In this document: in pieces, positions 34,430 to 44,929 of the stretch
Layout of the letters: every line of letters begins with the position of its first letter
Position numbering within the stretch: the stretch's first letter is position 1
Source: Rhipicephalus microplus
Lineage: Eukaryota; Arthropoda; Arachnida; Ixodida; Ixodidae
Direction: 5' to 3'
Assembly: GCF_043290135.1 (NCBI RefSeq)
Contig: NC_134701.1
Coordinates: 63,619,502-63,683,501 of the forward strand
DNA: 64,000 nucleotides
Position numbers and translations under genes: made by a program
Notes under the pieces: generated by a model
Told to the model about the DNA's origin: nothing
What the model saw: only the letters and a program-made list of their open reading frames with translations
Databases searched by the model: none

Positions 34430-35402
34430 AATAATTGACGACCCGAACAAAGTTGCCGTGAAGAGGAGTTTGCAACACTAGCGGTATTAGTTACGGATCT
34501 GGGTGGTCCAATTTCATGCACGTTATCAGTAATGTAGTCATAGCCGCAGCATTTTTCGTTAGCAAAAAGTTTGTTGTAACGAAGGTGAAAATGAAAATGT
34601 AGCTCTTCGGCGAAGTTGGTCAGCATTCCTCTGGCACGGCGAGTATTCACAGAAAAATCTCGCACAACCACTTTGCTTACCTTGAGCTTGTGACGTTTTG
34701 AAAAAAAAACCATTTTTTTTTCACTTTGTACATAAAAATTTTGACTAGAATCGGGCAAACTCTATTAGCGGATAAACGGCCAATTCTATGTGCGCACGCA
34801 ATGTTATCACCAGACAAGGTTAGGTCCAGGGACTGGTGAAATAAGCGCAAGACTGTTTCCTCAGTCTGCTGCGTAGTTTCAGAGGCGTTGTCTGCAATAC
34901 CAAAACATATTAGATGGTCCCTCTGAGAACGATCCTCGGCCTCATCGAGACGTGCACGTAGCCCAAGCATACCCTTTTGCACTTGCTTGGTAAGCTGATT
35001 TGTTGATGTTATTTCACGCTGGACGTTATCTATACTAGATGTCCGACTTTTGACTATTTCCAGACGTGCCGATATATTGGAAGTTTCTTTAGTAAGTGAA
35101 AGACGTTGTTGCTTGAGCTCCTGGATGTCACCTGACATGGCTGATTGCATGGTTTCAATGCGAATCGAGCGTTCATGCATATCTGTCATCACGTTATGTA
35201 TTTCAGTAAGTTGATTATCTTTGGGCCCCGGGTTTTGTTCGATATCACCACGTATTAACAACAGCAGTTCACAAAAAGGCACTAAGAGGGCTTCTGGGCA
35301 TGGAAGCACCACAATACAAAGGATGTAAGATCGAAAGCTCCTACATGGTAGTCTGTTCAAATAGCTCACCTGAAAAATATAGGGAAGCACGAATGAGTAC
35401 AT
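34430..35402 (-). pseudogene. CR1-like ORF1 with leader and 2A motif (element G)
   Basis: The start is at the monomer ATG (35402-35400). Residues 1-52 form a hydrophobic leader sharing VLPCP with E (IVVLPCPEALL, ELLLLIRG). DIEQNPGP is at residues 53-60 and a long heptad-type charged segment follows. The middle domain has LDEAEDRSQRDHLICFGIAD and CAHRIGRL. The frame is lost near 34720 in a run of A/T and continues in another frame (KVSKVVVRDFSVNTRRAR, LHFHFHLRYNKLF) to about 34430. The ORF1 role is presumed RNA binding. The 2A and leader are preserved although the element is dead. Confidence 0.8.
35223..35246 (-). promoter_or_regulatory. 2A ribosome-skipping motif DIEQNPGP
   Basis: On the minus strand in the ORF1 frame, IRGDIEQNPGPK fits the 2A consensus (D-I-E-x-N-P-G|P), preceded by LLLL. 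It is the second independent 2A in this window, in an element distinct from E. The predicted break lies between codons 35228-35226 and 35225-35223. Confidence 0.85.
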
Positions 35403-35790
35403 GCCTCTGACGATGCTTTCATGCCCACTGCCGGAGGTATGCATGCGACACAGTTTTAAAGGAGGCACTGATGTCGCTGATGTCAAGGTCAATGTCGATC
35501 TTGCTGCGGCACGTGAAAAATCCTTTCTTTCGAATGGCCAGCTCCGATGAGATAAACTGCAGAGCATCGTGCGCTGGCTTCTATCCAGGTAGGTGCTGTT
35601 GGCAGCCACCGGGGAAGTCACGCTGGATTGTACGCTGAGCGGCAGCGATGCTCCGGCCTCAGCTGTACTCAGGCACTTAATGAGAAGCTGAAAAACATAG
35701 GAAAGCACGAATTAGTACATGCCTCTGCCGATGCTTCCATGCCCGTCATACACTGCGTGACGCAGTGTCTCACCCGAAAGCCGCATTTCT
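35371..35790 (-). repeat. 5' monomer remnants of LINE G
   Basis: Minus-strand sequence GGCATGTACTMATTCGTGCT followed by TCCCTATATTTTTCAG occurs twice, ending at about 35371 and 35695, a period near 324 bp. After CAG the copies diverge: the inner one enters the ORF1 leader, the outer one the next monomer. This is the same design as in E, although the monomer sequence is unrelated as far as I can see. Confidence 0.7.
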
Positions 35791-36029
35791 GGCCACAACT
35801 ACTGGGTGGTAGGTGGCGTTGCGTTCGCGAGCATTGATCACCACCATCAACATCATCATGGTATAACGCCGGCGGCGACAAGCCTTGGTAGCGGCGAGCG
35901 AGAAATGAGCTCGTCTCTTCTGCGCGTGACGGTTGCCATGAACGGTAGTCTCTAGCGTGGGTCCCCGGTGCGTGGCACCGCGGGGTGCGCGTCGGGGGCC
36001 CTCGTGAGAAGTCAAGCGTTTATGGACGC
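35791..36029. other. No feature recognised
   Basis: A short GC-rich stretch between LINE G and the next repeat. Nothing supportable. Confidence 0.3.
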
Positions 36030-36105
36030 TATCGACGGTGTGTTATTGTGCTTCTCATGTTAAATGCAAAGCATTTCTTAGCGAACTTCAGTGACTTTTT
36101 GAGCG

Positions 36106-36186
<81 letters not shown>

Positions 36187-36270
36187 GCCTACGACTTTTC
36201 GCTCTCCTGGCCGTTTCGACAATGGTATCGATACCAAACATGGTACGGCATAAAATGACTGTATGAAGAA
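36030..36270 (+). repeat. Centre module of palindromic family with (TATC)n
   Basis: Conserved flanks GCAAAGCATTTCTTAGCGAA and CTTTTTGAGCG precede a (TATC)n array at 36116-36186. GCCTACGACTTTTCGCTCTC and TTTCGACAATGGTATCGATA follow it. The same flanks recur at 39780-40490 (inverted), 40600-40790, 42105-42260 (inverted) and 60889-61090 with different arrays. Confidence 0.8.
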
Positions 36271-36279
36271 CATATTTGA

Positions 36280-36840
36280 CTAGTAATAACATTAAAATTA
36301 TGAGAGGTATGTCATGAATGTCATGATTTACTTTTCATGGTCCTGCAGCTCTTGCGGGGGTATCGTTCACATGGCATGTTGCAAAACTGGTATGGTATGA
36401 CATGATTGCATGGCAGACACAAGCGAGAGACCCTAACATGAAAATCATGACATGCGTGTCATGTAACATGGCTACATGCCATGCTCATGATCCGCTTGTG
36501 GCCATTTCACTAGGGTCACATATACCAAATTTAGTATTACGGTACGTGATTGGATGACGAAAGTACGTGACTGGTGCAAACATGATAATCTTGAGATGCG
36601 TGTCATGTAACAACATGACTATATGCCACGCTCGTGATCCGCTGGCGGCCGTTTCACTAGCTTCAGTTATGCCAAATTTGGTATTACGTGTCGTGAATGG
36701 ATGACGAAGGTATGAGACTGGTGTAAACATGATAAGCATGAGATGCGAGTCATGTAACAATATGACTACATGCTACGCTCATGATGAACTCGCGGCCGTT
36801 TCGCTAGCTTCACATGTACCAAACTTGATATAAAGGTACT
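36280..36840 (-). repeat. Three ~147-bp subrepeats of the palindromic family
   Basis: Units with the landmark GGCCGTTTCRCTAGCTTCA, then CCAAATTTGGTATTAC and TGTCATGTAACAACATGACT, start near 36486, 36633 and 36780 (period 147 bp). Orientation is that of the right arm of the large palindrome. Copies diverge by perhaps 10-15%. Confidence 0.75.
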
Positions 36841-37579
36841 AAAACACTAGCGGTGCCGTTCTCTCCCGCACGCCGCACACCGCTCGCGAGACGCCACATT
36901 TCTCTGATTTTTCCCGCCAAGCATCGTGGAATTTCTTCCACCGACCAAATCGCTCACTGTGCTATTTTTCCCGCTGCCGCCGGCTCCCGCGAGCAAACCA
37001 CCAGTGAGTGCCTGCTTTTCCTCTCTTCCTCCTCACATTGGCGGTGACTCCTCACTCATGCCTTTTTCTTTATCCGTCTTTCACGGAGAAGACAAGCCGC
37101 GAACCGGCAGCAAGCTGGTGGGTGCGCGCGTCTCGACATGGCCAGTCGTATGGATGATGATGGGCTGATGAGGTATGTGTGACTCTGAGATAAAGCGCCT
37201 TCGGCGCCGCGTTTCCTTCCTATCTGACAACGGCATGTCCATTCATGTCTAGCTCTTTCCGCGGCACCACCAATGTGGACAGCGTGCCGCTGACTGCCGA
37301 GGGGAGGCACCGACGGGCTGGACGCCACCGCGGCATGCTTCCCGTCTCTGTGTTCGTACCTTTACGCGACGCGAACGGACGACATAGGTAAATTACACTG
37401 TCTACTGTCATGTATTTACTGTCATGTATTTACTGCTGCCATGTAAATATAGTCAAACCAGTTTTTGGGGCATTGTTTATGAATGAGTTCCTTCCACAGC
37501 ACTTTTCGTTTTCTGTACCCCCTCACTCATTCAGCGTTTCACCATGCGCTAAACGATCCTCGTATGCCTGAAGTTATTG
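36841..37579. other. CpG-richer unassigned stretch
   Basis: Between the 147-bp units and a decayed LINE. It is GC-rich around 36850-37340 with several overlapping short frames on both strands but no recognisable protein. It could be a diverged element or a host promoter-like region; no evidence decides. Confidence 0.25.
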
Positions 37580-38910
37580 TAAAAGTTCACTTTTTAATGC
37601 TCTTTTTAATAACGCACACAGACTCACAGCCTGAACATCTTCCTGCATGTCTTTGCGATGAATTAAAGTAGACTTGCAGTCTTTTTGTAATCGTTCACAA
37701 TTTACAAATAAGCCAACTTTGTCACTTAAAAATATCCTGGGAAAGTCGACATCAGAACTAATAGAAAGGTGGTCACTTTGTGTTGCGCTATCTAAAGTTT
37801 TCCACGAAGATATCTTTAGTGAGGAGCTGGAGAAAGTCAGATCAGTAGCCGACTCGAATTTCCCTCTAAAAAACATAACAGTGGTGGAATTCACACAAGA
37901 TCATTGATTCTCAACAGTCCATTCCCACAAGCGCCTTCCACTTACATAAGTCTTGAAAGTTACATTAGTCTTGAAAGTCGTGTTCGGTTCGGAGGTCTCA
38001 GTTTGTCACATTTGTTTTTAAGACAGGTCGTTAGTCGTTTTATGTTTCTGCGAGACACAAAAGACCCATTTCTACGTTCAGTTATTCAGCTGACGCCTGG
38101 AATAGTTTTACCTTCACTCGTTGTCTCCACGGACTATGTGCATGGAGTGCTTTATGGTTATTTAAGAGAAGTAGTTGGTGCAAACAATTTTCATTGGCAC
38201 GGTTCTCCAGCGAATATCTCGTGGGAGTAAAACGAAAAAAGTTGTATAGAGACCTTCTCGACATTGTTTTACCGGTATCACTTTACAGTAGTTTATACCC
38301 TGGTGGACGTGGCCAAAATGTACTGGCCGGAGTGAAAAATTGGCAGCCCCATCTAGTTCGAAATCATTTTTTTTGAAGCTTCACATATGGACGCTAGAAG
38401 TTAAAACGTCGATGCATGAAAGAGGACTATTTGTACCGTGGAGAACGCACTGTTTTCTCTGTCGTAAACCTGAAACCATCGAACATGTCTTTCTGGATTG
38501 TTGGGAAGGGGTGTTCTTCTAGGACATTCCGCAGAGAACTATCAAAAAAGATTTACCAATTGATGCCTACCGTATCAGGTTTTTACAAGTCAATGAAGAA
38601 GACGGTGGAGCCCTTTATAATACATTTATGTTGCTCAGACTTCACGGTATTTGGAAAAACTACAAGGCAGTCCGCCATGCCGACATCAATACACTGCCCA
38701 TTCATGAATGTTTTCGGCAAAAGTTCACGAAGTTTACTGAAGAGTGAAAAAGTAAAGACCCAATTCCAGAGTGACTTGAACATCTTGAGTCACTAGTTCG
38801 TAGAAAGGAAATCTAGTCACCATGTAACCATTCCATTTGTTACCGCTGTATGTACTGTTTATGCACCGCATTATTATTGTATAATGTGCAAAAGTAAGTA
38901 ATAAAGAAAA
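37580..38910 (+). mobile_element. Decayed LINE C-terminal region
   Basis: Frame-shifted + strand segments read as the carboxyl end of a non-LTR pol: RFGGLSLSHLFLRQVVSRFM (about 37985), LYGYLREVVGA (about 38150), LYSSLYPGGRGQNVL (about 38290), VKTSMHERGLFVPW (about 38405). The zinc-type CFLCRKPETIEHVFLDCW is at 38452-38505. The 3' end is AATAAAGAAAAAA near 38900. No endonuclease or RT palm remains. The clade is not determined. Confidence 0.5.
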
Positions 38911-38911
38911 A

Positions 38912-40500
38912 ATGGCAGATTCCACGTACAGTGGGAATCGATAATATCTGAAGCATAAATGAGAACTGTTGATATGTCACTGTAAAATCAGCACAACGTC
39001 ACGATGTGGAGGTGAATGATGCCATACATGACTTTCATGTCTTCATTATCACTTTTAGATGTGCCATTTACCTTCGTCATCTATTCACGTCCCGTGATAC
39101 TAAATTTAGTATATGTGCAGCTAATGAAACGGCCGCGAGCACGCTGCGAGCGTGGTATGTTGACATGTTCTTACAAGGCACGCGTGTCAGGATTATGATG
39201 TTAGCACCAGTTACATATTTCATTATTCATTTATGTCACGTAACACCAAATTTTGTATATGTGGAGCTAGCAAAACGGCCGCGAGCCCATCATGAAGGGC
39301 CCAATGTACTCCAATGTATCGTTGACGCGCGAGCACGCTGGGCACAGCGACGCTACGTTAGCAAAAGGCGAGCACTCTATAGTCTGACGCCAGGCGCGAC
39401 CAGCGCCCGTCAGCGCGGCCGCACAGCAACCGTCGCGAAATGCGACATGCTGCAATTCGCGCTGATGCCATAGAGTAACATTACTCCATGCCGATGCGTT
39501 ACCCAGACAACACGGCGTCTTTCTCTCTTCGTGACGGAGGGACGCCGGACGCGCTAAGACGCGCATGCTTCAAAGCAACATAGCGCGGTACACGTTTGCG
39601 AGTTTATGGCAGGACCGGTGCCTGGCGTGGCAACGCAGGCGTGACGCGATGGAATGAACGCCGGCGTGACGCGACTAAATGAACGCCACCAAGCTGCAGG
39701 ACCATAAAATGTAAATCATGACATTCATGACACTCATATCATGATTTTCACATTATGACTAGACAAATATGTTTTTCATGCAGTCATGTTATGCCATATT
39801 AAGTTTGGTATTGATACTATTATCGAAACAACCAGGAGAACTAAAAGCCATGGATGGATGGATGGATGGATGGATGGATGGATGGATGGATGGATGGATG
39901 GATGGATGGATGGATGGATGGATGGATGGATGGATGGATGGATGGATGGATGGATGGATGGATGGATGGATGGATGGATGGATGGATGGATGGATGGATG
40001 GATGGATGGATGGATGGATGGATGGATGGATGGATGGATGGATGGATGGATGGATGGATGGATGGATGGATGGATGGATGGATGGATGGATGGATGGATG
40101 GATGGATGGATGGATGGATGGATGGATGGATGGATGGATGGATGGATGGATGGATGGATGGATGGATGGATGGATGGATGGATGGATGGATGGATGGATG
40201 GATGGATGGATGGATGGATGGATGGATGGATGGATGGATGGATGGATGGATGGATGGATGGATGGATGGATGGATGGATGGATGGATGGATGGATGGATG
40301 GATGGATGGATGGATGGATGGATGGATGGATGGATGGATGGATGGATGGATGGATGGATGGATGGATGGATGGATGGATGGATGGATGGATGGATGGATG
40401 GATGGATGGATGGATGGATGGATGGATGGATGGATGGATGGATGGATGGATGGATGGATGGGCTCAAAGTCACCGAGGTTGGCTAAGAAATGCTTCACAT
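38912..40500 (+). repeat. Palindromic family, left-arm copy 1 plus centre
   Basis: A head module (CAGTGGGAATCGATAATATC, ATCAGCACAACGTCACGATG), two ~147-bp subrepeats, and a CpG-rich module (39300-39690) ending GACGCGATGGAATGAACGCC. An inverted centre module follows, whose array is the 612-bp (GGAT)n. The right arm is missing, so this is a half copy of the palindrome. It supplies uninterrupted versions of the sites where element H and the foldback SINE inserted in the copy downstream. Confidence 0.75.
39850..40461. repeat. Perfect (ATGG)153 tetranucleotide array
   Basis: 612 bp with no interruption that I can see. It lies at exactly the position within the centre module where other copies carry (TATC/GATA)n. 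It creates long Met-Asp-Gly-Trp and Ile-His-Pro-Ser frames that are not genes. Its true length may differ from the assembled length. Confidence 0.98.
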
Positions 40501-40502
40501 TT

Positions 40503-40600
40503 AACAAACCGGCGTAGGTCAGGGGTAGAATACTGGGCTGGCACCCATTGGAGCAGCGTTCAAGCCCCACTGCTTCATTGGGGCTAGGTTTTTTTTTTGT
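40503..40600 (+). repeat. tRNA-like SINE head with poly-T
   Basis: GGCGTAGGTCAGGGGTAGAA (A-box-like) and GCGTTCAAGCCCC (B-box-like) at tRNA spacing, ending in a run of T. The ends do not pair as an acceptor stem, so it is a tRNA-derived SINE or tRNA pseudogene inserted between two copies of the centre module. Confidence 0.5.
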
Positions 40601-40790
40601 TTCGAAGCATTTCTTAGCCTACTTCGGCCTCTTTGAGCGTATCTATCTATCTATATATCTATCTATCTGTCTAACTATCTAGCTGCCTACGACTTTCAGA
40701 TCTCCTGTCGTATCGGTAATAATATCGATACCAAAATTGAATTGATATCGCATTTTATGACCATATTCCGAGAAAAAAAGCTAGTCATAG
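40601..40790 (+). repeat. Centre module with degenerate (TATC)n
   Basis: GAAGCATTTCTTAGCCTACT and TTTGAGCG, then an imperfect TATC array at about 40639-40680, then GCCTACGACTTTCAGATCTC. Same module as at 36030, with an eroded array. Confidence 0.75.
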
Positions 40791-40799
40791 CATAAACAA

Positions 40800-43155
40800 T
40801 TGGCAGATCCCACGCACCTTAGTAAACAATTATATGCGAAGCACGAATGAGAAATGTTGATATGTCACTTTAATATCAACACAACCTTACGAAGTGGAGG
40901 TAAATGATGCCATACATGACTTCCATGTCATGATTATCCTGTTGGGATCTGTCCTTTACCTTCGCCATCTGTTCATGTCACGTGATACCAAATTCAGTAC
41001 ATGTGGAGCTAACAAAACGGTCCCGAGCACTCTATGAGCGTGGTATGTTGGCATGTTCTTACATGACACAAGTGTCAGGATTAATATGTTTGCACCAGTC
41101 ATATATTTCGTCATCCATTGACGTAACGTAATACCAAACTTGGTATATGTGGAGCTAGCAAAACGGCGGCGAGCAATCATGAAGGACCCATTATACTCCA
41201 ATGTAGCGTTGACGTACGCACACGCTGGGCACAGCGACCTAACGTTAGCAAAACGGGAGTACTCTATATCGTGACGCCAGGCACGACCAGTCTCCGTCAG
41301 CGCTGTCCCAAGGCAACCGGCGTGAAATGCAACATGCTGCAATTCGCGATGATGCCATAGAGTAACATTACTTTATGGCGATGCGTTACCAAGACAACAC
41401 CGCGTCTCCCTCTTTTCGTGATGGAGGGACGCCGGACGCGGTGAACCGCGCATGCGTCAAAGCAGCGCAGCGCGGCGCCCGCCTGCTAGTATATGGCAGG
41501 AATGGCGCCTGGCATGGCAACGCCGGCGTGACGCGACGAAATGAACGCCGGTGAGCACGCGCACCGCGTCACGTCGAAATATATTGGTGCCTTGAGTGTG
41601 GCATGCAGTCATGTCCTCACATGACACGCATCTCATGATTATCATGTTTGCACAAGCCACATTCTTTCGTCATCCATTAGCGTCACCTCATACCAAGTTT
41701 CGCATAAGTGAAGCTAGCGAAACGGGCGCGAGCGCATCATCAGTGTGGCAAGTAGTCATGTTGTTACAAGACACGAGTCTCGTGATTATCATGTTTCGAC
41801 GTGTCATTTACCTACGTCGTTCGTTCGCATCGCGTATTACCGAGTTTGGTACATGTGAAGCTAGCGAAACGGCCGCGAGAGCATCATGAGCTTGGCATGT
41901 AGTCATGGCGTTACATGACACGCATGCCATGATTTTAATGTTAGGGTCCGTTTCTTGTGTTCGCCATGCAATCATGCCATACCATACCAGTTTTGAAACA
42001 TGCCATGTGAACGAGACCACCTCAAGAGATGCAGGACCATGAAAAGTGAATCACAAGATTCATGACATACATGTCATGATTTTCATGTTATGACTAGTCA
42101 TATATGTTATTCATACAGCCATGTTATGCCGTACCAAGTTTGGTATTGATACAATTATCGAAACGGCCAGGAGAACTAAATGTCATAGACAGCTAGATAG
42201 ATAGATAGATACGCTCAAAGTCGCCGAAGTTCGCTAAGAAATGCTTCGCATTTAAAATTATGACATGGATGGCATGAATATCATGATTTACAAATTTACA
42301 ATTCATGGTATTTGTGCTTTTTTGGTGGTTTTGTTCACATTACACATTGCAGAACACGTTTGGTATGACATGACTGCCTGACAAACATAAGTGACAGACA
42401 CAAACGAGGACATCATGGCATGCATGTCATGAAAGTCATGTCATGAAAGGCATGAAAGTCATCGTGCGCTCACGGTCATTTCGCTAGCTTCACATATACC
42501 AAATTTGGAAATACGGGAGATGAATGGATGACAGATGTATATGAATAAGGCAAACATGATAATAATGAGATGCGTGTGATGTAAGAACACGACTACTTGC
42601 CAAGCTCTTGATACGATCGCGGCTGTTTCGCTAGCTTCAAACATACCAAGTTTGGTATTACAGGGTTTGAATTGATGACGAAGGCATGTAACTGGTGCGA
42701 ACAAGCTTATCATGACATGCGTGTCATGTAACGACATGACTACGTGTCACACTCAAGATGCGCACGCGGCCGTATCGCTAGCTTCACATATGTCATGTTT
42801 AGTATTACGTCTCGTGAATGAATGAGGAAGGAATGTGACTGGTGCAAACATGATAATCATGACATAATTATGCGAGTGCTGCAAGAACACGACTACATGC
42901 CACACTCAAGGCACCGATATACTTCGACGTGACCCACCACGTGTGCGCGCCAGCGTTCGTTTCGTCGCGTCACGCCGGCGATGCCACGCCAGGTGCCGAT
43001 CTGCCTGCCATATGCTAGCAGGCGCGCACCGCGCTGCGTTGCTTTGACGCATGCGTGTTTGAGGGCTCCCGGCGTCCCTCCGTCACGAAGAGAGGCAGAC
43101 GCGTTGCTGTCTGGGTAACGTCATCGGCGCAAAAAGCAGCATGTCACATTTCGCG
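40800..43155. repeat. Large palindromic element: left arm, centre, start of right arm
   Basis: The left arm has a head (40830-40950), two ~147-bp units (to about 41170), a CpG-rich module (41170-41580) and further 147-bp units (41590-41910). The centre (about 41920-42440) holds an inverted module with a short (TAGA)n at 42190-42220. The right arm mirrors this order from about 42450. Example: GGTGCCTTGAGTGTGGCATG at 41588 pairs with the reverse complement at about 42895-42915. The arm continues after element H at 48589. No coding capacity is seen, so it is non-autonomous. Confidence 0.75.
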
Positions 43156-43429
43156 TCGATTGAGACGCGGAGCTAGCGTTTCTCAGACTGGTGTGCGGAC
43201 GCACAGCCATCGCGCACCGCTGCGAATGCCAATTCTGACCGGTCAACGGCCTCGAATCTTCCTGAGCTGCACGGACCCTCTTTCGCGAAGTTCACCTGAA
43301 CATTTCGACACCTGGTTCACCAAGGTGGGCCCGTTTTTCATCATTTTAGAGGCCTTTTTGCTGCACCGGCAAGCTAAACCTAGGCGAGGTTAGGCCAGCC
43401 TCCCCGCCTACGGCGCTCGCACGCCAGCT

Positions 43430-44908
43430 GCGAGATGCCGCAGCAGATTTCCATGGAGGGGAAGACGTCACCCCTGAGGAATTACAAGGTAGCGGATGGT
43501 TCTCCGTTCTAAAAAGACGGCAAGAATCGCGCGCGAACTCACACGCAGCCCGCAAGTCTGGAACGCAACGAGGCGCGACAGAGACGCCTAACGCTACTCT
43601 ACGACGCGTCGCAGCTGCGAGCCGACTGCCGGCGATGCCACGTAGTCACAATCGAGTCATCGTGCGACCGGGAGGCGGCCTCAACGTGCAAGCCTGCAGC
43701 CCGCACAGGATTCTCGCCGCACTGACCATGGCAGCTTAGCTAGCGCCGTCGGTAACGGAGGAGGACATTATTTGTCCCAACTCGATGCAAAACATTTTTG
43801 TCGTCGGTACGCCCAGTGCTACTAATGCAGCAGCGTACAGTTGAGTAACCGAGATAATTCTCACCGACCAGAGACACCCGGAGGCGTGATTCGCGGCGTC
43901 GACACTGACTTTGACGACGCCGCACTCAACCGCATGCTAATCCAACCGCGCAACTCAAGCCTACTGGGAGCGCGTCGCATCAAGAACACTGAAACTGTGA
44001 TTCTGACCTTCAATGGGCTCAAAGTGCCCAACTAGGTCTACTGCGGCCAGGTCATCTACCGCTGCACGTTCTACAAGCGCCAAATAGACACCTGCCGTAC
44101 CTGCGGCCAAGTGGGCCATCGCCAAGACGTGTGCCCCACTCCTTCAACCAAGGTCTGCGAACACTGTGGTCACTTACCAACGGACAACCCACACGTGTGC
44201 AACCAACCAGTGCGTGCCTTAAGCGGTGAAGCACAGCGCACGGGCGACCGCGAATGCCGACTTTGCTACCAGCTGCCTTACCTGGTGCGCCGTCGTCGTC
44301 AGCGCCGTCGCCGACAAAAGCAAGCCCAGCAGCAAACACCCACCCCAGCAACTAGCCCGGTTCCTGCCAAGACCACCAAACCGCAAGGACCTCCTCTAGG
44401 CCCACGAAATCCTACTCCCACTGACCAGCCTACCTGGGCCGACAAGGTGGCATGCAAAGGTGAGGCCCACGCAGTGCAGCGTCAGGGACACTCGCCACAG
44501 CAACCTGACCCAGAACTAGCACAGTTCAAACGCATGTATGCGGAGCAGGCTAAAGAAATCCAATCGCTTAAAGAAGAGCTAGCAAAACAACGGGCCCCCG
44601 AATCGCACGAGAGTAGCATTATCAGCGGCCCCGTCTCGATACGCGGCGCTAAGAAACGGGCAGGCCCGACGCTCCAGGCCGAAGAGCAATCCGAATTTGA
44701 CCGCTTTACAGCCAATATATACGCGATACTAGAGCAGTACCGCGCAGAGACCACGGCCGAGTATAGCGCTTTCAACGCTAAACTAGAGAGCATGCAGAAA
44801 CAACTTATCGAGTTGGCTGCATGGCCAGCACAAATGGACGCGAGGACTAAGGTGTTGGAGGAGGACCTGACACGCAGTAAGCGCGCTGGGCTAATACCTA
44901 GACCTTAA
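43430..44908 (+). pseudogene. ORF1 (Gag-like) of LINE H
   Basis: The start region ATGGAGG (about 43452) is followed, after a one-base shift in a G-run, by GEDVTPEELQGSGWFSVLKR, matching VDGEDLSPEEF of element J. Next are RVIVRPGGGLNVQ (about 43650) and, past TAG at 43737-43739 and TGA near 43852, TPGGVIRGVDTDFDD, then a TAG at 44032-44034. Knuckles follow: CRTCGQVGHRQDVC (44095-44136) and CEHCGHLPTDNPHVC, and a third beginning CRLC. The rest is Arg/Gln/Pro-rich with a helical segment (YAEQAKEIQSLKEELAKQ), ending at 44906. At least three stops and two shifts. Expected role: RNA-binding Gag. Confidence 0.8.
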
Positions 44909-44929
44909 AAAGGCGTCGTCACAATCATT

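Larger units (their letters stand above)
31681..35790 (-). mobile_element. CR1-like LINE G, 5' part (continues at 25752-25165)
   Basis: The minus-strand element begins with 5' monomers near 35790, then ORF1 (35402-about 34430) and ORF2 (34362 onward). It is split by E at 31680 and carries a SINE at 33442-33559. It is about 4.6 kb in total without insertions, older and more decayed than E. Confidence 0.85.

Noticed and set aside
39769..40587. Very long open frames on both strands through the ATGG array
   Set aside because: They are translations of a perfect tetranucleotide repeat (12-bp coding period), not genes.
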